The notes: a model not told the origin generated them from the letters alone. A stretch of 32,097 bases of DNA from Caldilineaceae bacterium (GCA_023384455.1 JAHDWH010000054.1:1-32097), one strand, 5' to 3'. Positions 1 through 7,836 are shown, numbered from the stretch's first letter. A program made the numbers and translations.

Positions 1-50
1 ATCCGTGTGAATCCGTTCTTTCCGTGTCCATCCGTGTTCTATTTTCAGAA
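1..50. repeat. Degenerate ATCCGTGT-type repeat at window start
   Basis: The word TCCGTGT or a close variant recurs four times in the first 40 bases. The same word forms part of the long palindrome at 9974-10041. It lies just upstream of the first gene, and no clear promoter or ribosome binding site is visible here. It is probably the edge of a dispersed intergenic repeat that continues outside the window. Confidence 0.5.
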
Positions 51-71
51 CAGAAGCGCTGAACAATCCGT

Positions 72-1475
72 ATGAGCAATACCCGTATTGAATGGGAAAC
101 CGAAGAAGAGTCGCCCAAGCGATCTTCCGCCCAAGAGAGAAACAGACCGTTCACGGCTGTCTTTGCCGGTGCGGACGGCGCAGAGCGGGCCGCATCGCTC
201 CAGCGGCGGCTGACCGGGGCCGTGGACAGTTGGTGGCAGCAGGGCAAAATACCGCCGATTGGTCTTGTGCGGGATGCTCTGCTGGCTTTGGAGGCAGGCC
301 ATCGGCTGGAAGAGGCAGAACGCACCCTTTTGCTGCGAGGCGCACTCTTCTATGGCAAAGGAATGCGCACGGCCCTTCACCACCTGAACGACCCGGAGCG
401 GGCCGCCTCTGTCATGCGGGATATGCTGCTGCACCCCGTCCGCCCTCTCTCGCCCGGACAGATTACCGAGCTGGCCCGCCAGGATGACGAAAGCGCCGAA
501 TGGATAGCCGCGTTGGACCAATTGCTGCTGGAAGAGATGGCCCAGCCCCTGGAACCCCGGCGCACTCTGGCCCAGGCAACCCATTTGTATCTACACGAAA
601 GCAAGCCAGCAAAAAACGGCTCTTCGGCCTGGATTCCCCTGGCGGCCCAGATGCCATCCCCGGCCAAAAGCCGCGGCAAAAGGCGGGTGCGTATCCCGCC
701 TGTTATTTGGCGCACCCTAGCCGCTCTCTTTGGCCTGCTGGCTCTTGCTCTGCTGGTGCTCTCCCTGGCGTTCTTCTGGCTGGACCAGCAACAGAGCGTT
801 GACCCCGCCGGCGAGATGATTGCTATCCCGACGGGGGTCTATCGCATTTCGGACCCTGCCGTTGCTGACACGGATCGGCTGGTAGAATTGGCGGGATTTT
901 CGATTGATCGTTTTGAAGTGACGAATCAGCTCTATCGGCTCTGTTTCGAGTCCGATGGGTGTACCTGGCCGGCCCGCACGGCCAGTATTACCCGCCCAGA
1001 CTATTTCCTCAACCCTGGGCTGGGCAGTTTCCCAATGGTCAATGTCACCCACGAGCAGGCAGCGCTCTTTTGCCGCTGGGCAGGCAAACGGCTGCCCCTG
1101 GAAGAAGAGTGGGAAGTGGCCGCCAGTTCTGCCCTGACCCTGCGCCGGGCCTACCGCTACCCCTGGGGGGACAATTTCGAGCGCTCCCGTGCCAATGGCA
1201 TATCCACGGCTGTAGGCGACACCTTGCCTGTGGGCACGTATAGCCCCGGCGGCGACAGCCCCAGCGGAGCAGCCGATATGGCGGGCAATGTGGCCGAATG
1301 GACTGCCAGCCCTGGGAACCCTCCCAATCCAGGAGCCATTGGCTATATCGTCAAAGGCGGGTCCTTTCAGGACGACGCAGACGGGCTGCGAGCAAACCAA
1401 CGCACAGCCATCGAGAGTAGCGAGAGCCTTCCCTGGCTGGGCTTCCGCTGTGCCGTAACCAATCCAACAAAGTAA
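72..1475 (+). CDS. Single-pass membrane protein with formylglycine-generating-enzyme-like (SUMF1) domain
   Basis: This 467-residue protein has three parts. Residues 1-205 are a soluble, charged, mostly helical region that I do not recognise. A basic stretch (KSRGKRRVR) precedes one membrane helix at about 211-237, which predicts an N-in, C-out topology. Residues 247-467 match the FGE-sulfatase fold, with VTNQLY, the CRWAGKRLPLEEEWE block, YPWGD, DMAGNVAEW, KGGSF and a terminal GFRC. True FGE has two catalytic cysteines just after the GGS motif. Here that stretch reads QDDADGL and has none, so sulfatase-activating activity is unlikely and a binding or structural role is more probable. No good Shine-Dalgarno precedes the ATG. 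The stop codon lies at the edge of a 55-nt repeat. The fold call is firm; the function is unknown. Confidence 0.88.
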   Translation: MSNTRIEWETEEESPKRSSAQERNRPFTAVFAGADGAERAASLQRRLTGAVDSWWQQGKIPPIGLVRDALLALEAGHRLEEAERTLLLRGALFYGKGMRTALHHLNDPERAASVMRDMLLHPVRPLSPGQITELARQDDESAEWIAALDQLLLEEMAQPLEPRRTLAQATHLYLHESKPAKNGSSAWIPLAAQMPSPAKSRGKRRVRIPPVIWRTLAALFGLLALALLVLSLAFFWLDQQQSVDPAGEMIAIPTGVYRISDPAVADTDRLVELAGFSIDRFEVTNQLYRLCFESDGCTWPARTASITRPDYFLNPGLGSFPMVNVTHEQAALFCRWAGKRLPLEEEWEVAASSALTLRRAYRYPWGDNFERSRANGISTAVGDTLPVGTYSPGGDSPSGAADMAGNVAEWTASPGNPPNPGAIGYIVKGGSFQDDADGLRANQRTAIESSESLPWLGFRCAVTNPTK

Positions 1476-1565
1476 CTGCTCACCCCCTCCCAGCCTCCCC
1501 CACCGTAGGGGAAGAGTCGATCCAGTTCCCTCCCTGGAATGGGGAGGGATAGGGTGGGGTGGCTG
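1472..1565. repeat. Pyrimidine-rich repeat, copy 1 (55-nt core 1472-1526)
   Basis: The core at 1472-1526 aligns without gaps to 32043-32097, with only a handful of differences. The following bases, up to about 1565, are purine-rich and can pair back imperfectly with the C-rich left part to form a large hairpin. The core begins at the stop codon of the preceding gene and fills most of the gap to the next one. It may act as a terminator or be a non-autonomous mobile repeat. Confidence 0.7.
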
Positions 1566-1581
1566 AACAGTTATCCAACAG

Positions 1582-2613
1582 ATGAGTGAGATGAAACGAT
1601 TCAATGTTCGAACACCGGCCCTGCTTTGCGCGCTGCTGCTGGCCCTGTTGCCTTCTACGCTGTTGGCCTCGGAACCCTGCGAAAAGGACGGGCAGGTGAT
1701 TGCCCGGGATGTCTGCGACTTCGACACCTTTTACGGCAGCCCACCCCGCCAGCTTCCCAACGGTTGGCAGCCTTTTATCATCTCTGGTGATCTCGCGTAT
1801 ATGCAGGATGTGGACACCTTTTGGGGTGTGCCCTCTCTGCGTATGTGGAGCAACGGGGGGACTTTCAAGGCGGGTATCTGGACACAGGTGCGGGTGACGC
1901 CGGGCAACGGCTACCGGGCCAGCATTGCCTGGGGCGCGCCCAACGATCCGGGCAGTTTTGGCCGCCAATTGGGCATCGACCCTACGGGTGGCACCGACCC
2001 CAACAGCCCGTCGGTTATCTGGGGGCCGATCCATTTCGGCGATGGCCGCCTGCTCAACTATCCGCCGGGCCAGGGACCTAATATCGACGTAAAGGCCCGG
2101 GCCGCGGGGGAAACAGTCACTGTCTTCTTTCTGGTGGACCACCCCCACAGCACAGGCGACAATCTGATTTTTGTGGATGCGATTGGGCTTTATCCCGACG
2201 AGAGCGCGCCGGGTTTGATACCCACAGCCACACCTGTGCCGGCCCCCATTGCCCAGGCCGCCGCAGCCCAGCAGCCTGTCATCCCGCCGACAGCCACGCC
2301 CCTCTCTACAGCCACGCCCACCGATACACCCCTGCCCACAGAGACGCCCACACCGACGGAGACGCCCACCGCCACCCCGTCGCCCACGCCCACCATCACA
2401 GCCACGTGGACACCCTGGCCCACCGCCACAGCCGTGAGCAGCGCGGGCGATGGAGCGGGGCAAGATTCCACAGGGAGTGTGACTGATGGATTGGTCTCTG
2501 TGGGACAGGCGGTCGGTCGGCAGGGGCTATTGCTGTTGGGGTTTGCCGGGCTGGGGAGTGCGCTTCTGCTGGCGGGTGGGCTGCTCTGGCTGGGGAGACG
2601 GGCAAAACTGTAG
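1582..2613 (+). CDS. Secreted protein with Thr/Pro-rich stalk and C-terminal membrane anchor
   Basis: This 343-residue protein starts with a signal peptide (basic MKRFNVR, then a hydrophobic core, cleavage near LLA-SEP). A globular domain of about 180 residues follows, rich in Trp, Gly and Pro and probably a beta-sandwich resembling carbohydrate-binding folds. This domain ends in a motif like VFFLVDHPHSTGDNLIFVDAIGLYP. Residues about 210-285 are a low-complexity stalk of TPTxTP repeats. A hydrophobic segment followed by GRRAKL forms a C-terminal anchor, so the domain should be displayed outside the cell. A second in-frame ATG at 1591 gives an equally good signal peptide and may be the real start. 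No enzyme motif is visible. The stop codon overlaps the GTAG at the foot of a hairpin. Confidence 0.85.
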   Translation: MSEMKRFNVRTPALLCALLLALLPSTLLASEPCEKDGQVIARDVCDFDTFYGSPPRQLPNGWQPFIISGDLAYMQDVDTFWGVPSLRMWSNGGTFKAGIWTQVRVTPGNGYRASIAWGAPNDPGSFGRQLGIDPTGGTDPNSPSVIWGPIHFGDGRLLNYPPGQGPNIDVKARAAGETVTVFFLVDHPHSTGDNLIFVDAIGLYPDESAPGLIPTATPVPAPIAQAAAAQQPVIPPTATPLSTATPTDTPLPTETPTPTETPTATPSPTPTITATWTPWPTATAVSSAGDGAGQDSTGSVTDGLVSVGQAVGRQGLLLLGFAGLGSALLLAGGLLWLGRRAKL

Positions 2614-2633
2614 GGCGGACTGGCAGTCCGCCC
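2610..2633. repeat. Short hairpin with CTGGCAG apex (copy 1)
   Basis: A perfect 9-bp stem (2613-2621 pairs with 2625-2633) is closed by a GGC loop. GTAG sits at its foot and supplies the TAG stop of the upstream gene. It lies between two convergent genes, where it could act as a bidirectional terminator, but there is no T-tract. A second hairpin of the same design follows at 2648. Confidence 0.75.
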
Positions 2634-2647
2634 CACAGCTTACGACA

Positions 2648-2666
2648 GACGGACTGACAGTCCGTC
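2648..2666. repeat. Short hairpin with CTGACAG apex (copy 2)
   Basis: An 8-bp perfect stem (GACGGACT with AGTCCGTC) closes on a GAC loop, 14 bases after the first hairpin. It shares the GGACT core but has a different stem base. It ends 10 bases before the stop codon of the convergent protease gene. Confidence 0.72.
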
Positions 2667-2676
2667 ATACGATGGC

Positions 2677-3570
2677 TTATCGCTCCCCCACCGTCACGGA
2701 AAGTTCGGTCAGTGTGCCGCCCCGCACAATCTGCGCCACGACAGCCTGCCCCACCTGGCTGCCCTGCAAGAGAAGGGTCAGGTCTTCGGGGCGTTCCACC
2801 GCTTCCCCATCCAGCCCCACCAGAATATCCCCCACCAGCAGGCCAGCAGATGCAGCGGGACTATCGGCTTCGATGGAGTTGAGTAGCACGCCCGTCTCCC
2901 GTTCCAGGGCTTCGGCCACAGAGGCGGGCAATTTGGCCGGTTGAACACCGATGCCCAGATAGCCCCGGCGCATCCGTCCGTGGGCCAGGAGTGTCTCCAC
3001 CACCAGCTGGGCTGTGGCCGCCGAGAGAGCAATCCCCCCCTCACGGGTCAGGGCAGAGGTAGCCAGACCGATGACTTTGCCAGCGCCGTCGATGAGCGGG
3101 CCGCCGGAGAAGCCGGGGTACATCACCAAATCCGGGCGGATGTAGTAGCTGACTTTGCCGCCACTCAGCGAACGCCAGGCCCCGCCCAGCGCGCTGATAA
3201 TCCCCAGGGATGCCTGCACGCCCTGGCCGGGTCGCCCCAGAGCCAGCACCAATTCGCCCACGCCCAGACTCTCCTCTGCCCGCCATTCGCCAGCAGCCAG
3301 ACCGGTCGCCTCTACCCGCAGCAATGCCAGATCGGTGGACGGGTCCCGTCCGACGAGGGTGGCGGGCAGGTCGCGGCCATCGGCCAGACCGACGCTGATG
3401 GAATCATCCCGGCGCACGACGTGATGGGCGGTGAGGATCAGCCCGTCGGCCGACCAGACGATACCGCTGGCCGGGTGGCGGCGACGGGCATCCACGCGCA
3501 CGACGCCCTGGCCGGCCAGGGCCACGACGGCGGCTGCGCTTTGGGAAATTGTGGCAAAATCGGTTGACAT
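2677..3570 (-). CDS. HtrA/DegP-like trypsin-fold serine protease with one PDZ domain, no signal peptide
   Basis: The protein has 297 residues. The S1C protease domain (about 15-195) has a complete triad: His50 in TAHHVV, Asp80 in DPSTDLALL and Ser155 in GFSGGP. The family consensus around the serine is GNSGGP, so Asn is replaced by Phe. A single PDZ domain covers about 201-297 (GYLGIGVQ, GVLLNSIEADSPAASAG, GDILVGLDG). There is no signal peptide or membrane helix, whereas most HtrA proteins are exported or anchored, so this one should be cytoplasmic. The ATG at 3570 is supported by AGGAGA seven bases upstream. The family is firm; the substrate is unknown. Confidence 0.9.
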   Translation of the reverse strand: MSTDFATISQSAAAVVALAGQGVVRVDARRRHPASGIVWSADGLILTAHHVVRRDDSISVGLADGRDLPATLVGRDPSTDLALLRVEATGLAAGEWRAEESLGVGELVLALGRPGQGVQASLGIISALGGAWRSLSGGKVSYYIRPDLVMYPGFSGGPLIDGAGKVIGLATSALTREGGIALSAATAQLVVETLLAHGRMRRGYLGIGVQPAKLPASVAEALERETGVLLNSIEADSPAASAGLLVGDILVGLDGEAVERPEDLTLLLQGSQVGQAVVAQIVRGGTLTELSVTVGER

Positions 3571-3734
3571 TGGAATTTCTCCTGTGTGTGGGCCGAACCA
3601 ACAGCCCGTATCGAATAGATATACACAGGATAGACGGATTGCGCGGGCAGCGCATCACCGGAACGGGTGGGAGTCACCTATCAATTTGGGTAGGGGAGAA
3701 GGCTATTGGATATGCGGTACTGCCTATCTTCACA

Positions 3735-4814
3735 TCAACCAGCTTTCCCAGCGGTGAGGGAAGTCAACAGGCTACTCTGGAACTCAGCCAGGGTCTGCGC
3801 AGCCAGCAACTGGTTGATCAACTGCGTAAGCAAGGGCAGGTCGCTTGCCTGGGCGATCTGTTGACGATAGGCTGCTTTCTGCTCCTCCGCAAGGGGGAAA
3901 CGCCATTCGAGCAGGCGCAACAATATCTCCCGTTGCGCCTCTACGCCCTTCTCCAGACCCTTCTCCAGACCCTTCTCCAAGCCTTCTTCCAGCCCTTCGG
4001 CGCGCCCCCGAACTCGTCCTTCTTCCTGCCATTTTTGCGCTAAGGTTGCCATCAAACTCTCTCCTTCCGGCAGCGTTGTGGCTGCCACTCCCTGCTCAAA
4101 TTCCGCCTCGCTGACCGCTTGATTGGCATGGGCGATGTAGACCAGCACCGTGCGCAACATCTCCAGCCCGCTCTCCTCCTGCCCCAGATGGCGCAACAGA
4201 CCCAAAATCTCAGGCAATTTCTCGCCCAGGTCGGGGTCAAAGATATGCTTCAACACCAACAGCCCCAGACGCAGCCAGACCTCGCCGCGTATCTGCTCAT
4301 CCGACCAGGCGGAGAGGTCGGTGAGGAGATGGCGAAAGTGGGGGGTGTAGGGCTTCAGCGCCTCCGGCGGCTCGACCAGATCGGCAAATTCAGCGGAATA
4401 GCTCCACTTCTCCTGGCCGTGATAGAAGAGAAGCGGCACAATCGGCGAAATCTGGCGTCGCTTGCGCCACTCCTGCTCCCAGATGCGGGTCATATAGCGC
4501 AGCAGTTGCAGCCGCGCCTGTCTGTCCGGCTGGCTCTTGTGCTCAAAGAGCAGGTAGAGATAGGCCCTGCCCCCACTTTTCAGGGGAGTGGTGTAGAGCA
4601 GGTCGGAAAAGTGTTTGCGTAGCCGGGGATCGACGAAAGTGTCCCGCTCCGGCTGCAACTGCGTCAGATCGAGCAAGGCCACCACTTCGGCGGGCAGGTA
4701 GTTCTGGACAAACTGCGCGGCTGTGGCGGGCTGGGCCAGGAGTTGGCGAAAGAAGGCGTCGTGTGGCTCTTTTGCTGCCTCGTGCAGGTCGCGTTTACTC
4801 GCTCTTGTCGCCAT
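3735..4814 (-). CDS. Rpn/YhgA-like PD-(D/E)XK nuclease (putative transposase family)
   Basis: This 359-residue protein belongs to the Rpn (recombination-promoting nuclease, COG5464-like) family. The opening HDAFFRQLL and the later FSDLLY and LLFEHKSQPDR blocks are typical. The PD-(D/E)XK residues would be Asp71, Glu91 and Lys93, and PIVPLLFYHGQEKW follows at about 124-137. The C-terminal part carries tandem EGLEKG repeats, a common helical linker in this family. The frame stays open to 4892, but I chose the ATG at 4814 because an extended -10 promoter (TGGTATAAT) lies at 4852-4860, inside the longer version. Related proteins are DNA endonucleases linked to recombination. The gene appears intact and stands alone. 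Confidence 0.85.
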   Translation of the reverse strand: MATRASKRDLHEAAKEPHDAFFRQLLAQPATAAQFVQNYLPAEVVALLDLTQLQPERDTFVDPRLRKHFSDLLYTTPLKSGGRAYLYLLFEHKSQPDRQARLQLLRYMTRIWEQEWRKRRQISPIVPLLFYHGQEKWSYSAEFADLVEPPEALKPYTPHFRHLLTDLSAWSDEQIRGEVWLRLGLLVLKHIFDPDLGEKLPEILGLLRHLGQEESGLEMLRTVLVYIAHANQAVSEAEFEQGVAATTLPEGESLMATLAQKWQEEGRVRGRAEGLEEGLEKGLEKGLEKGVEAQREILLRLLEWRFPLAEEQKAAYRQQIAQASDLPLLTQLINQLLAAQTLAEFQSSLLTSLTAGKAG

Positions 4815-4851
4815 TCCAGCCTCGCTCTGCTCCCTTCGCCTCTCTTTGTTG

Positions 4852-4860
4852 ATTATACCA
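4852..4860 (-). promoter_or_regulatory. Extended -10 promoter for the Rpn gene
   Basis: Read on the minus strand this is TGG followed by a perfect TATAAT, an extended -10 element. No good -35 hexamer lies 16-18 bases upstream, which is acceptable for extended -10 promoters. The predicted start of transcription is near 4845, giving a leader of about 30 bases before the ATG at 4814. Confidence 0.6.
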
Positions 4861-4948
4861 CGCCTTCCGAAAGTCGATCCAAACCTGTTCAACAGCCGAT
4901 CCGCGCTATAAACCTCACCCCCAGAAAAGGTAACCGTACGTCCAATAT

Positions 4949-5596
4949 CTACAATATCAGCAATCCCAGCCGGGTGGCTCTCACCACCGCATCCGTGCGG
5001 CTCTGGGCGTCCAGTTTGCCCAGGAGGGATTGGACGTGAAATTTGACGGTATTTTCGCTGATAGCGAGCTGGCGAGCGATGGCCCGGTTGGTCAGGCCGT
5101 CGGCCAGGAGGGCGAGAACGTCTTCCTCGCGAGGGGTGAGGGGTTCGAGCAGCTCGGCGGGAGGGATGTCTGACGCCGGGGCGAGCAGGTCGCGCTGGCC
5201 GGGGTCCAGCACCAGCAGCCCGGCGGTGACAGCGGCGAGCGCGGCGGAAAGCCTTTCGCCGTCCACCTGGCGGGGCAGCAGGCCAGCCACGCCAGCGGCC
5301 CAGACTTTGCCTGCCTCCTCCCCGTCTGGCAGCAGGGCCAGCACAGGCAGGCGGGCAGTAAAATCAGCCAGCCGTTCCAGCAGCGGATTGTTTTCTGCTT
5401 CGCCAAAATCCCAGCCCAAATCCCACAGCAGCGCGTCGGGCGCGTGTTGCTGGTCCAGGGCGTCCAGCGCGGGGCCGCAATCGCTCTGTCCGGCCACGTA
5501 CAGGCCCGGTTGCCCGGCCAGGAGCGCGGCCAGCCCCGCCCGGGCCAGCAGGTCATCGGCGACGATAAGCAGGGAGATTTCGGATGATCGGTGCAT
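4949..5596 (-). CDS. NarL/FixJ-type response regulator with LuxR HTH and atypical receiver
   Basis: This protein of about 215 residues has an N-terminal receiver-like domain and a C-terminal LuxR-type DNA-binding helix-turn-helix. The HTH is clear: LTPREEDVLALLADGLTNRA, then IARQLAISENTVKFHVQSLL. The receiver keeps the acidic pair (IVADD) and an Asp in LLWDLGWD. The switch lysine normally seen near the end (as in GYLLK) is replaced by Arg in GLLPRQ, so normal phosphorylation is doubtful. No histidine kinase is in the window. The frame opens with GTG at 5602 (two codons earlier); I prefer the ATG at 5596, though neither has a good Shine-Dalgarno. Target genes are unknown. Confidence 0.85.
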   Translation of the reverse strand: MHRSSEISLLIVADDLLARAGLAALLAGQPGLYVAGQSDCGPALDALDQQHAPDALLWDLGWDFGEAENNPLLERLADFTARLPVLALLPDGEEAGKVWAAGVAGLLPRQVDGERLSAALAAVTAGLLVLDPGQRDLLAPASDIPPAELLEPLTPREEDVLALLADGLTNRAIARQLAISENTVKFHVQSLLGKLDAQSRTDAVVRATRLGLLIL

Positions 5597-5647
5597 AGCC
5601 ACAGGCTATCACCGGAAGGGGCGGGGGTCTGTGAGGTGTGTACCGGT

Positions 5648-5713
5648 TGGGATGGTGAGATGCTGAGATGATAGGGAAGGGGTCTTCCGTCATCTCAGCA
5701 TCTCATCATCCCA
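5648..5713. repeat. Long hairpin of GAGATG-type repeats after the methyltransferase gene
   Basis: A 24-nt arm (5648-5671) pairs with 5690-5713 with one mismatch that would be G-U in RNA, around an 18-nt loop. The arms are internally repetitive (GAGATG). The structure ends 3 bases from the methyltransferase stop codon, and could serve as its terminator or as a 3' RNA-stability structure. Confidence 0.75.
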
Positions 5714-5716
5714 TCT

Positions 5717-6538
5717 CTACAGGTTCACCACAAAGCAACCGACCGCCTTCGACATTCGGAATACGCTCTCGGCGTCGATGATAGCCTGAACTTTGCCGCG
5801 GACAATTTCGATCAGCGGGGCCCGGTGGCTGCCGTCGGCGGGGCCATCCATCAGCGCGTCGATGCGCATTGAGGCGTAGTAGGCCAGGAAAGCGTCGGCG
5901 GTGGGGAAGAGAAAGGCGTCGTCCCGCATCACCAGTTCCGCATTGGGGAAGACCGAACGCACCAGCGGCTCACCGCTCTCCACTGTAAAATCGGCGATGG
6001 GCGAGCGGTTGTCCGCGTGCAGGCCCAATTCTTCGGCGGCTTCGGCGTGGAGTTGGGTCATCCGTGCGCCATTGTCCGCGCTGTTGGTGGAAAAGAGCAG
6101 ACGCCCACCCGTTTTCACTACCCGGCCCATCTCCCGCAAGGCGGCGAGTTTGTCCGGGACGTGATAGAGCATATGATTTGCCATCAGCCGGTCGCAGCAG
6201 CCATCGGCCAGGGGAATCCGCTCGGCGTTTGCCTGGACAGCCGACACAGACAAATTGTCCCGGCGGGCGTTCACAACGGCCTCGGCCAGCATCCCCAGGG
6301 ACGCATCCACAGCGATAATCTGCGCGCCCCGGCGGGCCAGGAAGGGGTGATAGATGCCGTGGCCGGAACCCACATCGGCGACGCATTCGCCGGGCTGGGG
6401 GTCCAGCAGGTCCAGCACCCACTCCATAAAGTTGTCCGTGCGCTCGCTGTAGAGCCGGTGGGCCTCCTGGCGGATGCGCAGCTTTTCGCTGTCGGCGTAC
6501 TGGTAGTTCAGATAGGCGTGTTCGGTGACGAGTGGCAT
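5717..6538 (-). CDS. Class I SAM-dependent methyltransferase
   Basis: The protein has 273 residues. Motif I is VADVGSGHG (about 53-61), the acidic residue that binds the SAM ribose is in IIAVDAS (Asp78), and the later NAERIPLADG, MANHMLYHVPD and LREMGRVVKTGGRLLFSTN blocks are typical of the UbiE/methyltransferase-11 group. The substrate cannot be told. The start ATG at 6538 directly abuts a heptad repeat on its upstream side, so there is no Shine-Dalgarno. The first residues (MPLVTEHAYLNYQYAD) nevertheless look like a genuine N-terminus. hisC lies upstream on the same strand, 140 bases away across repeats. Confidence 0.88.
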   Translation of the reverse strand: MPLVTEHAYLNYQYADSEKLRIRQEAHRLYSERTDNFMEWVLDLLDPQPGECVADVGSGHGIYHPFLARRGAQIIAVDASLGMLAEAVVNARRDNLSVSAVQANAERIPLADGCCDRLMANHMLYHVPDKLAALREMGRVVKTGGRLLFSTNSADNGARMTQLHAEAAEELGLHADNRSPIADFTVESGEPLVRSVFPNAELVMRDDAFLFPTADAFLAYYASMRIDALMDGPADGSHRAPLIEIVRGKVQAIIDAESVFRMSKAVGCFVVNL

Positions 6539-6574
6539 GGGTTGGGGATTAGGGATTGGGAATTAGGGATTGGA
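6539..6574. repeat. GGGATT heptad-type repeat abutting the methyltransferase start codon
   Basis: The plus strand carries imperfect repeats of GGGATT with TA or TG spacers. It is the same family as the repeat inside hisC (7301-7374) and the one at the end of hisD. It occupies the place where the methyltransferase ribosome binding site should be. Confidence 0.65.
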
Positions 6575-6612
6575 TGTCCGTGCCCGGTTGAGCGCAAGGA
6601 AGGATGAAAAGC

Positions 6613-6679
6613 GGACGCAGATGTACGCGGAAACAACTGATTTGCGCAGAAATCAGCCTTTTCCGCGTTATCAGCGTCC
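6613..6679. repeat. Compound hairpin at the 3' end of hisC
   Basis: An outer arm (6613-6633, GGACGCAGAT then ACGCGGAAA) pairs imperfectly with 6658-6679. An inner perfect stem, CTGATTT with AAATCAG, lies at 6637-6643 and 6650-6656. The outer arm touches the hisC stop codon (6679-6681). It could terminate hisC transcription; alternatively it is a dispersed repeat. Confidence 0.65.
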
Positions 6680-7836
6680 TATTCTTCGATTAGCTGGCCC
6701 AATACACTCAGCAGGCGGTCGGTCTGTTCCGGGCGGCCTACGGAGATGCGGATGCAGTTGTCGAGGCCGGATTTGTTGTAGTAGCGGACGAGAATGCCCT
6801 GGCGTTCCAGGCTCTGTTTCAGGTCAGCCGCGTCCCGGCCCTCCACCCGGCAGAGAATGAAGTTGGCCTCGGAGGGGTAGGGGCGCAAATAGGGAATGGC
6901 CGAAAGTGCGGTGTAGAGGCGGTCCCGCTCGGCTTTGAGCTTTTCCACAACGGCCACTATCTGATCCGTGTGGCGCAGGCTGGCGAGACCGGCCACAGAG
7001 GCGGCCACATTCACATTGTAGGGCTGTTTGAACTTCCACAGAGTCGGCATCAGCCAAGCCGGGAAAATGCCGTAACCCAGGCGCAGACCGGCAATCCCCG
7101 CGGCTTTGCTGAAGGTGCGCAGGACGATCAGATTGTCGTGGGCCAACACCCAATCGGCCCGGCTGGGCTGGTTGGCAAACTCCACATAGGCCTCATCCAG
7201 CACAACCACCAGCGGCAAGGCCAGCATCCGGCGCAGATCGTCATCCCCCAGCCACGTTCCGGAGGGATTGTTGGGAGAGGTGAGAAAGAGGAGTTTGGGG
7301 GTTGGGGATTGGGGATTGGGGATTGGGGATTGGGCAGTGACTCCCGATCCCCAATCCCCAGTCCCCAGTCCCCTCTCAATTCCTTCCACATCCACCGAAT
7401 AGTCGGCCCGCCGCCAGACGTCGATGACTTCTGCGCCCTGCAATTTGGCGTCGAAGCTGTACATCCCAAAGGTGGGCGGGGTGTTGAGGATGGTGTCGCC
7501 GGGCGCGAGAAAGAGACGGCAGAGGTAGTCGAGCAGTTCGTCCGCGCCCTGGCCGGGCAGGATGTGTGCGGCAGGCACGCCGACGAAACCGGCCAGCGCC
7601 TCCCGCAGTTCGCTCTGCTGGGGGTCCGGGTAGATGTGGTAGTAGGGGTATTCGGCCAAAGCCTCGGCCACCGCGGGCAGAGGGCCATAGGGATTTTCGT
7701 TGGCGTCCAGCTTGACAATCTGGCTGGCGGGAATGCCCAGCCGCTTGCTCAACACCTCAAAGGGCTGGATGGGCGTGTATTCTTCCAGGCCGGAGAGGTG
7801 GGGGTTCAAAAGTGTGTGGGGCGCAAAGGTGTCCAT
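6679..7836 (-). CDS. hisC: Histidinol-phosphate aminotransferase with an in-frame repeat insertion
   Basis: HisC is a PLP enzyme of histidine biosynthesis that exchanges the amino group between glutamate and imidazole acetol phosphate. The protein has 385 residues from the ATG at 7836. The fold-type I aminotransferase marks are present: [10 protein letters not shown] (43-52), SPNNPSG (187-193), LDEAYVEF (213-220) and the PLP lysine Lys244 in RTFSKAAG, followed by GLRLGYG. Residues about 156-179 are foreign to the family ([16 protein letters not shown]). They are encoded by a GGGGATT heptad hairpin, making the protein somewhat longer than most HisC. The frame stays open upstream to 8094, but that extension has no HisC character. 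The gene diverges from the SWIM gene. All catalytic blocks are intact, so the enzyme is probably active. Confidence 0.93.
   Translation of the reverse strand: MDTFAPHTLLNPHLSGLEEYTPIQPFEVLSKRLGIPASQIVKLDANENPYGPLPAVAEALAEYPYYHIYPDPQQSELREALAGFVGVPAAHILPGQGADELLDYLCRLFLAPGDTILNTPPTFGMYSFDAKLQGAEVIDVWRRADYSVDVEGIERGLGTGDWGSGVTAQSPIPNPQSPTPKLLFLTSPNNPSGTWLGDDDLRRMLALPLVVVLDEAYVEFANQPSRADWVLAHDNLIVLRTFSKAAGIAGLRLGYGIFPAWLMPTLWKFKQPYNVNVAASVAGLASLRHTDQIVAVVEKLKAERDRLYTALSAIPYLRPYPSEANFILCRVEGRDAADLKQSLERQGILVRYYNKSGLDNCIRISVGRPEQTDRLLSVLGQLIEE
7297..7375. repeat. GGGGATT heptad inverted repeat inside hisC
   Basis: The left half on the plus strand has four to five GGGGATT heptads (from 7301). A short spacer follows, then four heptads of the complementary type (GATCCCC, AATCCCC, AGTCCCC, AGTCCCC) up to about 7372. 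The halves can pair as a long hairpin, and both strands hold four or more G-runs suited to a G-quadruplex. It resembles the STRR heptamers (CCCCAAT/CCCCAGT) described in heterocystous cyanobacteria. Confidence 0.85.

Noticed and set aside
72-1475. The FGE-like gene as a diversity-generating retroelement target
   Set aside because: I see no reverse transcriptase gene, template repeat or A-to-N variable region in the window, although the fold is used that way elsewhere.
3735-4814. The Rpn gene as part of an insertion sequence
   Set aside because: No terminal inverted repeats or target duplications flank it. It looks like a stand-alone chromosomal Rpn gene with its own promoter.
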